Positions 52,107 through 60,595 of a stretch of DNA of 64,000 bases are shown here, piece by piece. The notes under the pieces are model-generated. The model made no database searches. It saw only the letters and a list, made by a program, of their open reading frames with translations, and was not told the origin of the DNA. The stretch spans positions 372,001-436,000 of the forward strand of contig CAWGEX010000002.1 of the NCBI GenBank assembly GCA_963821755.1, in the 5' to 3' direction. Position 1 is the stretch's first letter; every line of letters begins with the position of its first letter. Origin of the DNA: Bog-473 sp963821755. Lineage in GTDB: Bacteria; Actinomycetota; Acidimicrobiia; Acidimicrobiales; RAAP-2. The position numbers were made by a program, and so were the translations under genes.

Positions 52107-53426
52107 TCAACCGGTGCGACGCTGTAACTCGGCCACCAGGTCGGCGATGGGCACCCGCACCTGTTCGGTGCTGTCCCGGTCCCGCACCGTAACGGCGTCG
52201 TCCTCGAGGGAATCGAAGTCGACGGTGACACACCAGGGCGTGCCCACCTCGTCCTGACGGCGGTAGCGCTTTCCGATGCCCTGGGTGGTGTCGTAGTCGC
52301 ACATGAAATGCGGCTGGAGCCGCCCCAGCACCTGACGGGCGAAGGGCTCGAGGGGATCCTTCTTCGAGAGCGGGAGCACGGCCACCTGATACGGCGCCAG
52401 CCGCCAGTGCAGGCGCAGCACGTTGCGGGGCTCGCCACCCACTTCATCCTCGTCGTAGGCCGAGAGCAAGAAGGCCATCATGGTACGCGTCGCTCCCGCG
52501 GCCGGCTCGATCACGTAGGGCACGTACCGCTCATTGGTGGCCGGGTCGAAGAAGTCCAGCTTCTCGCCCGACGCCGCGGCGTGGGCCAGCAGATCGAAGT
52601 CACCACGGTTGGCGATGCCCTCGAGCTCGTCCCAGCCCCAGGGGAAGAGGAACTCCACGTCGGCCGTGGCTCGCGAGTAGTGCGACAGCTCGCTCGCCTC
52701 GTGATGGCGTAGCCGTAGTTTCTCTTCGGGGATCCCCAGCTCGATGTACCAACGGAAACGTTCGGCCAACCAGTAGTCGAACCATTGGTCGGCGTCGGTC
52801 GGCGGGACGAAATACTCCATCTCCATCTGCTCGAACTCGCGGGTGCGGAACACGAAGTTCTGCGGGGTGATCTCGTTGCGGAAGGATTTGCCCACCTGCG
52901 CGATGCCGAAGGGCGGCTTCTTGCGCGTGGTGTTGAGCACGTTGGCGAAGTTGGTGAACATGCCCTGGGCCGTCTCGGGTCGGAGGTAGGCCACATGGCC
53001 TTCATCCTCCACCGGGCCGGCGTGGGTCTTGAACATCAGGTTGAAGGCCCGGGCTTCGGTCAGGTCGTGCGACCCGCAGTTGGGGCAGGTGCCGTCGATC
53101 TTGTCGGCACGCCATCGTTCGTGGCAGTTCTTGCAGTCGACCAGGGGGTCGGTGAAGGTGGCCAGATGGCCCGAGGCCTCCCACACGGCCGGCGGGGAGA
53201 GGATGGCGGCGTCGATCCCGACCACGTCGTCACGCAGCTGCACCATGGCGCGCCACCAGGCGTTCTTGACGTTGCGCAGCATGTTGACCCCGAGCGGGCC
53301 GTAGTCATAGGTGGAGCGGAACCCTCCGTAAATTTCGGCGGACGGGAAGATGAAGCCGCGGCGCCGGCAGAGGCGCACGACCTTCTCCATCAGGTCATCG
53401 GAGCCGGCCTGGGAGTCTTCGGACAT
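52107..53426 (-). CDS. glyS: Glycyl-tRNA synthetase (single-chain, dimeric type)
   Basis: A 439-residue class II glycyl-tRNA synthetase of the alpha2 GlyRS type, charging tRNA-Gly in the cytoplasm. Motif 1 lies around YDYGPLGVNMLRNVKNAWW; the zinc-binding insertion is CKNCHERWRAD...CPNCGSHD; motif 2 is FRNEITPQNFVFRTREFEQMEME; motif 3 and the anticodon-binding domain follow. Length is slightly shorter than the usual 460. The ATG at 53426 lies six bases after a TAGTCT box in the short gap after hemW, so it may have its own leaderless promoter besides readthrough. Confidence 0.95.
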   Translation of the reverse strand: MSEDSQAGSDDLMEKVVRLCRRRGFIFPSAEIYGGFRSTYDYGPLGVNMLRNVKNAWWRAMVQLRDDVVGIDAAILSPPAVWEASGHLATFTDPLVDCKNCHERWRADKIDGTCPNCGSHDLTEARAFNLMFKTHAGPVEDEGHVAYLRPETAQGMFTNFANVLNTTRKKPPFGIAQVGKSFRNEITPQNFVFRTREFEQMEMEYFVPPTDADQWFDYWLAERFRWYIELGIPEEKLRLRHHEASELSHYSRATADVEFLFPWGWDELEGIANRGDFDLLAHAAASGEKLDFFDPATNERYVPYVIEPAAGATRTMMAFLLSAYDEDEVGGEPRNVLRLHWRLAPYQVAVLPLSKKDPLEPFARQVLGRLQPHFMCDYDTTQGIGKRYRRQDEVGTPWCVTVDFDSLEDDAVTVRDRDSTEQVRVPIADLVAELQRRTG

Positions 53427-53432
53427 CGGGGA

Positions 53433-53438
53433 AGACTA
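53433..53438 (-). promoter_or_regulatory. -10 box of a probable leaderless promoter (glyS)
   Basis: Minus-strand TAGTCT, then exactly six bases, then the ATG of glyS. It fits within the 17-bp gap between hemW and glyS. Confidence 0.45.
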
Positions 53439-53443
53439 CCGGG

Positions 53444-54550
53444 TCAATTTCGGGAGCCAGCCAGGCCGACGGTCTCCCGCAGCCTGGTGGTCACTTCGTT
53501 GGCGAGCAGTCGCCCTCGCACGGTGAGGACGGCATCGTCTCCCCGCTGCACCACCAGTCCGTCCAGGTCCTCGTCGTGGGCCAGGGCAAACCAGGGCACG
53601 CCTCGGGGCGTGCGCAGAGCCAGCGCCAGCGCCTCGAAGCGCCGTTGGTCCGCCGTGAGCACCTCCCGACCGCCCTCGGGAGTGCGGCCCGTCGTGATGG
53701 CATCGATGTAGCGCTCGGGCGTACGGACGTTCCACCAACGCTGGCCGTCACGGTGGCTGTGGGCGGCCGAACCGACGCCCTGGTAGTTCCCCTGATCCCA
53801 GTAGAGATGATTGTGGCGGCACTGGTGACCGGGCCGGGCCCAGTTGGAGATCTCCTCCCAGCCGTATCCCGCCTCGGTGAGGACCCGGTCGGTCACCTCG
53901 TAGCGCCGGGCCAGGGCATCCTCGTCCGGGTGGCGGTCCGCGGCGCGGGCCAGCGGTGTCCCGGGTTCGACCGTCAGGGCGTAAGCGCTGACATGCGGGG
54001 GTGGCGCATCGAGGTTCAGGACCTCGTCGAGGGTGCGCCGCCAGTCCTCGTCGCGCTCCCCCGCTCCGCCGAAGATCAGATCGAGGTTCCAGGTGACGAA
54101 GCCGGCCCGGGACACCGCGTCGGCGATGCGCCGGGCCGCGTCGGGCACGTGCCGGCGTCCCAACCCGGCCAGCGTGCGGGGGTTGGTCGACTGCAGCCCG
54201 AACGACACCCGGTTCACGCCGGCCTCCCGGTACGAACCCAGGTGCGCCCCGTCGGCGTCCTCGGGATTGCACTCGACCGTGACTTCGGCGTCGGCGGCGC
54301 GGGGTATGGATTCGAGGATGCGGCACAAGAGCTCCGGGGCCAGACGGGACGGCGTCCCGCCGCCGAAGAAGACGCTGGTGGCCACCGTCAGCGCCCCGAC
54401 GTCGCCGAGACGCTCCAGCTCGGTCACGCACGCCGCGGCGTACCGCTCCATGAGGTGGTCGCGGTCCGTGTAGGTCGCGAAGGCGCAGTAGTCGCAGCGC
54501 TCCCGGCAGAAAGGCACATGGACGTAGACGCCGAACGCCTGGGGTCGCAT
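53444..54550 (-). CDS. hemW: Radical-SAM HemW-like protein
   Basis: A 368-residue radical SAM protein of the HemN/HemW group. The iron-sulfur motif is CRERCDYCAF (C-x3-C-x2-C), with the Phe after the last Cys typical of this family. It continues with SVFFGGGTPSRL, VTVECNPED and the SFGLQSTNPRTLAGLGR segment. Such proteins are heme chaperones and are often misnamed coproporphyrinogen III oxidase. The ATG at 54550 puts VYVHVPFC at residue 8, as in homologues; the frame is open further upstream but overlaps recO. It follows recO by 13 bases. Confidence 0.85.
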   Translation of the reverse strand: MRPQAFGVYVHVPFCRERCDYCAFATYTDRDHLMERYAAACVTELERLGDVGALTVATSVFFGGGTPSRLAPELLCRILESIPRAADAEVTVECNPEDADGAHLGSYREAGVNRVSFGLQSTNPRTLAGLGRRHVPDAARRIADAVSRAGFVTWNLDLIFGGAGERDEDWRRTLDEVLNLDAPPPHVSAYALTVEPGTPLARAADRHPDEDALARRYEVTDRVLTEAGYGWEEISNWARPGHQCRHNHLYWDQGNYQGVGSAAHSHRDGQRWWNVRTPERYIDAITTGRTPEGGREVLTADQRRFEALALALRTPRGVPWFALAHDEDLDGLVVQRGDDAVLTVRGRLLANEVTTRLRETVGLAGSRN

Positions 54551-54563
54551 CGCCGGCGGCAGG

Positions 54564-55298
54564 TCAGAGCCCGGCGGCGGAACGCACCGAGCGGATCCGG
54601 CGATCGAGGTGGACCTCCATGGCCTCGGTGGCCAGCTCGGCCACCTCATCGGCTCCCTCGCTGGGGGGTCCGGCCAGGACGGCGGCCAGGTCGCCCCCGA
54701 GGATCCGGCGCAACAGCGCCAGCGCGGGCGCACTCATGGGCCGGCCCCGGCGGCAGCGACGGCAGAGGGTGCCCCCCTCGGTCAGGTCGAAGGCCACCAG
54801 CTCGACCTCGCCGTCGGCTTCGCCGCAGGAGGCGCAGGAGTCGAGGACGGGGGCGGCGCCCTCGAGCACCAGGGCCTTGAGGAAGAAGGAGGGAGCCAAC
54901 AGGGTGGGGTCGGTGGCCGGGTCGCAGAGCGCCCGCAGCGCGCCCACCAACATGGCGTAGAGCCGAGGGTCGGGATGGCGCTCCTGGGCCATCTGATCGG
55001 TCACCTCGATGAGGGCCATCCCCTTGGGCAACAGCGACAGGTCCTCGCGCACGACGCGGAAGGTGTCGATCACCTCGACCTGGTTCACGATGTCGAGATC
55101 GCTGCGCCCCTGCCACAACAAGAGGTCCACGTGGGTCAAAGGCTCCAGGCGGGCTCCGAACTTGCTCTTGGTCCGCCGTACCCCCTTGGCCACGGCGCGC
55201 ACCTTCCCGTGCTGCTCGGTCAAGAAGACGATGATGCGGTCTGCCTCGCCGAGCCGGTAGGTGTGGAGCACCACGCCGGTGTCGCGGAAGAGGCTCAC
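54564..55298 (-). CDS. recO: DNA repair protein RecO
   Basis: A 244-residue RecO, which loads RecA in the RecFOR recombination pathway. The N-terminal OB-fold starts SLFRDTGVVLHTYRLGEADRIIVFLTEQHGKVRAVAKGVRRTKSKFG, almost the family consensus. A zinc-binding CASC...CRRC pair follows in the C-terminal half. Length is typical. Its start overlaps the stop of the upstream membrane-protein gene by four bases, so the two are coupled. Confidence 0.92.
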   Translation of the reverse strand: MSLFRDTGVVLHTYRLGEADRIIVFLTEQHGKVRAVAKGVRRTKSKFGARLEPLTHVDLLLWQGRSDLDIVNQVEVIDTFRVVREDLSLLPKGMALIEVTDQMAQERHPDPRLYAMLVGALRALCDPATDPTLLAPSFFLKALVLEGAAPVLDSCASCGEADGEVELVAFDLTEGGTLCRRCRRGRPMSAPALALLRRILGGDLAAVLAGPPSEGADEVAELATEAMEVHLDRRIRSVRSAAGL

Positions 55299-55567
55299 CC
55301 GTCGACCGACTCGTCGTGGCCGGCCGCGTGGCGGCGCGCCTCGTCAATGGCCCGGTTCTGGGCCTCCTGGGCCGGCCGGGTGCGAGCTTGGGCCATGGCC
55401 CCGTGCGAGTTCTTGCCGTACAGCAGGTTGCCCCCGCCGATGAGGACCACCAGGGCCACGATGGTGACCAAGGGGGTCAGGGCGTCGTGGAAGCCGATGA
55501 TGACCAAGGCGATCAACCCGGCCACCACCAGGAACCCTCCTGCCAGGGCCACCCTGCTCATGCTCAT
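55295..55567 (-). CDS. Small two-helix membrane protein
   Basis: A 90-residue protein with two hydrophobic segments (about 6-27 and 31-50) and a hydrophilic, charged C-terminal tail (AQEAQNRAIDEARRHAAG). Function is unknown. It is inserted between uppS and recO, with ten bases to uppS and a four-base overlap with recO. The ATG is first in a pair of close ATG codons (MSMSR). Confidence 0.65.
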   Translation of the reverse strand: MSMSRVALAGGFLVVAGLIALVIIGFHDALTPLVTIVALVVLIGGGNLLYGKNSHGAMAQARTRPAQEAQNRAIDEARRHAAGHDESVDG

Positions 55568-55577
55568 GGCCCTATTG

Positions 55578-56330
55578 TCACGGATGCACGTCGCCGAAGC
55601 GGCGCACCCGCTGCTGGAACTCGATCACGGCTTCATAGAGGTGCCGGCGGCGCATGTCGGGCCACAGCACCTCGGGGAAGACAAGCTCGCTGTAGGCGAT
55701 CTCCCACAGCAAGAAATTGGAGATACGCGTCTCACCCGAGGTACGGATGACCAGATCGGGATCGGGCATGTCGGGGAAATAGAGATGACGGCGGATGGCC
55801 TTCTCGTCCACCTTGTTCGGCGCCACCCCTTCGACCACCAGCGCTCGCACCGCATCGACGATCTCGGCCCGCCCGCCGTAGTTGAACGCCATGGTCATGG
55901 TCATGCGGTCGTTACCTCTGGTCAACTCGATCGACTCGTCCATCCGTTTGAGTACCCGGCGCGGCACCCGCCAGTCCCGCCGCCCGGCAAAACGGATGCG
56001 CACGCCCTTCTCGTTGAGCTCGTCCCGGCGCCGCATGAGCAGCGACTCGTTGAACCCCATGAGATAGCGAACCTCGTCGGCCGGCCGGCGCCAGTTCTCG
56101 GTCGAGAAGGCATAGAGCGTGATCCAGCGCACCCCGATCTCGAGGGCTCCGTTGACCACATCGAGCAGGGCCTCTTCACCGGCGGCGTGCCCCTCGGTCC
56201 GGGGCAGGCCCCGGGCGCTGGCCCACCGCCCATTGCCGTCCATCACGCAGGCCACGTGCGCCGGTACGCGGGTGAGATCGAGCTTGCTCGGAACCGGATC
56301 AACACCCTGGTCGGAGACGGGATGAGCCAC
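55578..56330 (-). CDS. uppS: Isoprenyl transferase (undecaprenyl diphosphate synthase type)
   Basis: A 250-residue cis-prenyltransferase that extends farnesyl or related diphosphate with isopentenyl diphosphate to make the polyprenyl carrier for cell-wall and polysaccharide synthesis. The signature HVACVMDGNGRWASARGLPRTEGHAAG contains the catalytic Asp and substrate-binding residues; TLYAFSTENWRRP and the late DLVIRTSGETRISNFLLWE segment are also canonical. GTG 56330 lies six bases after TAGGTT. It heads the uppS-membrane protein-recO-hemW operon. Confidence 0.95.
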   Translation of the reverse strand: MAHPVSDQGVDPVPSKLDLTRVPAHVACVMDGNGRWASARGLPRTEGHAAGEEALLDVVNGALEIGVRWITLYAFSTENWRRPADEVRYLMGFNESLLMRRRDELNEKGVRIRFAGRRDWRVPRRVLKRMDESIELTRGNDRMTMTMAFNYGGRAEIVDAVRALVVEGVAPNKVDEKAIRRHLYFPDMPDPDLVIRTSGETRISNFLLWEIAYSELVFPEVLWPDMRRRHLYEAVIEFQQRVRRFGDVHP

Positions 56331-56336
56331 CCGCCG

Positions 56337-56342
56337 AACCTA
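56337..56342 (-). promoter_or_regulatory. -10 box of a probable leaderless promoter (uppS operon)
   Basis: Minus-strand TAGGTT, exactly six bases, then the GTG of uppS. No Shine-Dalgarno lies between. Confidence 0.5.
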
Positions 56343-56592
56343 CCCCCTCCGGCGAGAGGGCCACGCCGCCTCGCCTCGACGAGTGCGACACGTCGTCAGC
56401 CATCTCCGAAACTCCTGATCGGAGAAGCCGGGCTTCGTTCCGCCCGTTCGATCTCGGGTCAGCCGTCCGCCCAACCCTCCCGAGACAGTCGGTGGTCAGC
56501 GGTCGCACGGTCGTGCGGTCGGCCGTGGGCGGTCAGCGGTCAGGTTGGTTCCCCGTTCGGGCACTGTCACTCGGGGCGGGCATGATCTGAGA

Positions 56593-58659
56593 GTGGACGA
56601 GCAGGTGGACGAGCAATGGGACCGGGACGCCGACGACGAGGTCGGCACCGGTGCTGACGCCGACCGAGCAGCCGCGCGGGCCGCGCTCGAGGCCACTGAA
56701 GCCCTGACCCGGGTCACCGCGACCATGGCCAGCGGTGAGGAGCGACCCCAGCAGCAGGAGATGTGCCAGGCCGTCGGCCGGGCCTTGGTCACCGAGACCC
56801 ATCTCGTCATTCAGGCTGGGACGGGGACCGGGAAGTCCCTGGCCTACCTGGTCCCCGCCGTGCTCAGCGGCAAGAAGGTGGTGGTCGCCACGGCCACCAA
56901 GGCCCTGCAGGACCAGCTGGCCGAGAAGGACCTGCCCCTGGTGGCCGACGGGCTGGGCGTGCCGGTGTCCTTTGCCGTCCTCAAGGGACGGAGCAACTAC
57001 ATCTGTCGCCAGCGGGTGGCCGAGGTGGGGCAAGGCGGCATTCAGCCCGACCTGGGCGACAGCACCGGGGCCGAGCCTCGCAGCGAGCCGGACGACACCG
57101 AGACGCCCGCCGAGCCCGCGCCCGAAGGCCTGGTCGAGCAGGTCCGGACCCTGCTGGCCTGGTCGGAGAAAACGGCCTCCGGCGACCGGGCCGAGCTGGC
57201 CTTTGAACCGACCGACCGGGCGTGGGGGATGGTCAGCGTGGGCCCCCGTGAGTGCCCCGGGGCCTTCAATTGCCCCTCGGGCAACCGGTGCTTCGCCGAG
57301 GCGGCCCGCGACCAGGCGGCGGCGGCGGACGTGGTGGTGGTCAACACGCATCTGTACGGGGCACACCTGGCCAGCGGGGGGTCCGTGCTGCCCGAGCATG
57401 ACGTGGTCGTCTTCGACGAGACCCACCAGCTGGAGGAGGTGATGACCTCAGCGCTCGGCGTCGAGATCACGCCGGGGCGCTTCCGGGCCCTGGTCGCCTC
57501 CGCCCGCCCCCTGGTGCGAGAGACCGATGCCGACCACCTGGCCCGCCTGGCCAGTGCCGGGGACGAGCTCGGCCTCTTGTTGGCCGACCGGGTGGGTACC
57601 CGCGTCCTGCACCAGCAGGCCGAACCGCCGGTCGACGATCGCCCACTGGCCGACCTCTTGGCCCGCTGCGCCGAGTTGACCGGGCGCGTGGCCGACGCGC
57701 TGCGACGCGGCGATGGCACCCCGTCGCTGCTCTCGGGCGATGGCGGCTCGCCGGAGCGGGCCAGTCGCAAAACCAGAGCCGTGGGGGCCGCCTCCCACCT
57801 GATCGACGACCTGCACCGGCTGCTGGGCGGAAACGACGGCGAGGTGGCCTGGGTCGACGGCTCGCGCCGCAGCCCACGGCTCCGCCTCTCCCCCATTGAT
57901 GTTGGGCCACCGCTGGCCGCGGTCCTGTGGGGCGAGGTCACGGCCGTCCTGACCAGCGCCACGGTGCCGCCGCGCCTGGTCGAGCGGGTGGGTCTCAGCG
58001 CTTTTACGACCACCCAACTCGACGTAGGCAGTCCCTTTGACTACCGCGCCCACGCCCTGCTCTACGTGGCCCGCCACCTCCCCGACCGACGGTCCCCCGC
58101 AGCCGAAGCCGCCCTGCACGAGGAGTTGGCCCTCCTCATCGCCGCCGCCGGGGGGCGCACCCTGGCCCTGTTCACCAGCCGTCGGGCCACCGAAGAAGCT
58201 GCCGCTGCGCTGACCCCCGACCTGCCCTACACCCTCCTTCGGCAGGGCGACTTGCCCAAGGGCCGACTCCTGGAGGAGTTCGCCGAAGACGAGACCTCGT
58301 GTCTCTTCGCCACCCTCGGTTTCTGGCAGGGCGTCGACATCCCGGGCCGCGCCCTGTCACTGGTGACGTTGGACCGCCTGCCCTTCCCCCGACCGGACGA
58401 TCCGCTCCTCCAGGCGCGCCGGGAACGCGCCGGAGCGGGCGCCTTCAACCTGGTCGACCTCCCCCGCGCCGCCACCCTGTTGGCCCAGGGTTCGGGGCGG
58501 CTCATCCGGACCACCGAGGACCGCGGCGTGGTGGCCGTGCTCGATTCCCGGCTGGCCACTGCCAGCTACCGCACCGTTCTCCTGGCCACGCTCCCGCCCA
58601 TGCGCCGCACCGTCGAGCGCGCCGACGTCGAGGAGTTCCTCCGCCGGGCGTTGGCCTAA
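56593..58659 (+). CDS. DinG/XPD-type ATP-dependent helicase
   Basis: A 688-residue superfamily 2 helicase of the DinG/YoaA group, unwinding DNA during repair. Walker A is QAGTGTGKSLAYLVP; the iron-sulfur cluster Cys lie in NYICRQR and in ECPGAFNCPSGNRC; the DEAH-like box is VVFDETHQLEE; motif III is LTSATV; the C-terminal helicase lobe includes FATLGFWQGVDIPG and QGSGRLIRTTEDRG. GTG 56593 starts the acidic VDEQVDEQWDRD region; the frame extends upstream to 56545. A 262-bp gap separates it from divergent uppS. Confidence 0.88.
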   Translation: MDEQVDEQWDRDADDEVGTGADADRAAARAALEATEALTRVTATMASGEERPQQQEMCQAVGRALVTETHLVIQAGTGTGKSLAYLVPAVLSGKKVVVATATKALQDQLAEKDLPLVADGLGVPVSFAVLKGRSNYICRQRVAEVGQGGIQPDLGDSTGAEPRSEPDDTETPAEPAPEGLVEQVRTLLAWSEKTASGDRAELAFEPTDRAWGMVSVGPRECPGAFNCPSGNRCFAEAARDQAAAADVVVVNTHLYGAHLASGGSVLPEHDVVVFDETHQLEEVMTSALGVEITPGRFRALVASARPLVRETDADHLARLASAGDELGLLLADRVGTRVLHQQAEPPVDDRPLADLLARCAELTGRVADALRRGDGTPSLLSGDGGSPERASRKTRAVGAASHLIDDLHRLLGGNDGEVAWVDGSRRSPRLRLSPIDVGPPLAAVLWGEVTAVLTSATVPPRLVERVGLSAFTTTQLDVGSPFDYRAHALLYVARHLPDRRSPAAEAALHEELALLIAAAGGRTLALFTSRRATEEAAAALTPDLPYTLLRQGDLPKGRLLEEFAEDETSCLFATLGFWQGVDIPGRALSLVTLDRLPFPRPDDPLLQARRERAGAGAFNLVDLPRAATLLAQGSGRLIRTTEDRGVVAVLDSRLATASYRTVLLATLPPMRRTVERADVEEFLRRALA

Positions 58660-58713
58660 TGGGACCTGGGGCGTGGTGTGGCGCTTCCGCATTCACCCAG
58701 CGGCGGCGCCTTC

Positions 58714-58791
58714 CGGCAAACGGCAAACGGCAAGACGGCAAGGGCAAGGGCAAGGGGCAAGGGCAAGGGCAAGGGCAAGGGCAAGAACGGC
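58714..58791 (+). repeat. GGCAAG-type hexanucleotide tandem repeat
   Basis: About a dozen near-perfect GGCAAA/GGCAAG units in a row, with one extra G and small interruptions, filling the gap between the helicase stop and the convergent surface-protein gene. It is not in a coding frame that I support. Likely a slippage-prone simple repeat. Confidence 0.75.
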
Positions 58792-58793
58792 AA

Positions 58794-60595
58794 CTACAAA
58801 ATAATCACGACGGGGATCGACGTGGCTGTGGTGAGCCCGGCGCGGGTGGCCTGAAGCGTGAAGGTGCCGATCAACGTGCCGCCGATCTGGCAGTTGGTGA
58901 AGGTCGCTACGCCGGCCACCGCCGAGATCGTGGGGAAGCCAGGGTTCGAACAGGACAGTGACGCCCCACCCGGACCCGAAGCGATCGCCAAGGTCATAGT
59001 CCCCGTGTCAGATATCACGACGTTGCCGTTGGCGTCCTCCACCGAGACCTTCGGCGACGTTACGAAGTTCGTCCCGAGCGGCACCCCGGCCACCGGCTGG
59101 GTGGTGAAGATCAGCTGGCTCGGCGCACCGGCGGTGATGTTGAAGGCATTGGCGTTGACCGGCGGAGTCAGGACCGGGCTCGAGGTGGCGGCCAGGGTGT
59201 AGCCGCTGCCGGCCTTGGTGATGGAGCAGCCGGTGAAGGTGGCCACGCCCGAGACCGCGTTGACGGTCAGGCCACCGGTGTTGGTGCACGCCAGGACGCC
59301 GGCCGACGGGTTGGTCCCGATGGCCAGGGTGACGGCGTTGGTGGCGGTGGTCACGGTGTTGGCGTTGGCGTCTTGGACGCTCACCGAGGCCGAGAAGGTG
59401 CCGGTGCCTTTGGCTTGGATGTTCTGACCCACCGTCGGCTGGGTGCTCAAGGCCAGTTTGGTGGCCGCGCCGGCGTTGATCACGACGTTGCCCGAGAGGG
59501 CCGTGGTGAGTCCGCTTCGGGTGGCCTGGAGCGTGTAGGTCCCCGCCGCCGCCGTGCCGCTGATCTGGCAGTTGGTGAAGGTGGCCACCCCGGCCACCGC
59601 GGCGATCGTCGGGAAACCCGTGTTCGAACACGTGAGGGTGCCTCCGGGCCCCGTCGCCGTGGCCAAGGTCACGGTGCCGGAGTCAGAGGTCACGACGTTG
59701 CCCGACGAGTCCTCGACCGAGATCTTGGGCGACGTTGTGAAGTTGGTTGCCTCGCCGAACGTTGCCGACCGGCTGGGTGGTGAAAACGAGCTGGCTCGCC
59801 GTCCCGGCGGTGATGTTGAAGGCATTGGCGTTGCACCGGCGGGGTCAGGACCGGGCTCGACGTGGCGGCCAGGGTGTAGCCGGTGCCGGCCTTGGTGATG
59901 GAGCAGCCGGTGAAGGTGGCCACGCCCGAGACCGCGTTGACGGTCAGGCCACCGGCGTTGGTGCACGCCAGGACGCCGGCCGACGGGTTGGTCCCGATGG
60001 CCAAGGTGACCGCGTTGGTGGCGGTGGTCACCGTGTTGCCGTCGGCATCTTGGACGCTCACCGAGGCCGAGAAGGTGCCCGTGCCGGTGGCTTGGATGTT
60101 CTGACCAACGGTGGGCTGGCTGCTGAAGGTCAGCTTGGTGGCTGCTCCCGACGTCAGCGTGACCAAGGTCGGTGGCGCGCTCGTGCTGGTGAAGGAATTC
60201 CACGCCGCGGTGACCGTGAAGCTGTTGCCACCAGCCGAGAGTCCTGTGACGGTACAGGTCGTTGCGGCTATGGGTGATCCCGAACTGCCGCATGTTCCGC
60301 CGGGCGGGGTGCCGCCATTGGCAGTCACGAAGTAGTTCACCGAACCCGTGGCCGGAGGCGGCACAGCTCCCCAGGTCAGCGTGACCGTCCCGGCTCCGGG
60401 CGTCGCCGTGTTCATGACCGGGATCGCCAGCGATCCAGTTGTGGCGGCCCCCGCGCCGCCACCCTGCGACGTGAAGTACGCGTAGGCCAAACCCGAGACG
60501 CCGAGAAGCAGCGGGATACCGAACACGAAGAGACGAACGCGGCAGAGGCGGGGGCGGCGCAGGCGGAGGCGGCGGAGGCGGCGGGGCCAGCTCAT
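58794..60595 (-). CDS. Exported Ig-like repeat surface protein, with two apparent frameshifts
   Basis: An exported protein of about 600 residues. The N-terminus is Arg-rich, then FGIPLLLGVSGLAYAYFTSQ, a signal segment resembling those of SipW-processed TasA/camelysin proteins. A fibronectin-like domain (about 35-125) is followed by two units of about 225 residues, each made of two Ig-like modules with paired Cys (for example LACTNAGG and FTGCSI). The frame is broken twice: an extra base near 59834 (TPPV-NANAF) and another near 59763 (FTTQPV to TFGEATNF). The repeat period of 677 rather than 675 bp confirms two inserted bases. It overlaps the upstream gene by four bases. Confidence 0.72.
58797..60150 (-). 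repeat. Two near-identical ~675-bp coding repeats
   Basis: Unit starts at about 60150 and 59473 on the minus strand, 677 bp apart. Long DNA stretches are nearly identical, for example around 59220-59280 and 59897-59957. Each unit codes for a pair of Ig-like modules. Confidence 0.8.

Noticed and set aside
53444..54550. True coproporphyrinogen III oxidase (HemN)
   Set aside because: Position beside recO/uppS, the C-x3-C-x2-C-A-F opening and shorter length fit the HemW group better than genuine HemN.
58714..58791. CRISPR array
   Set aside because: Units are six bases without spacers; no cas genes in the window.
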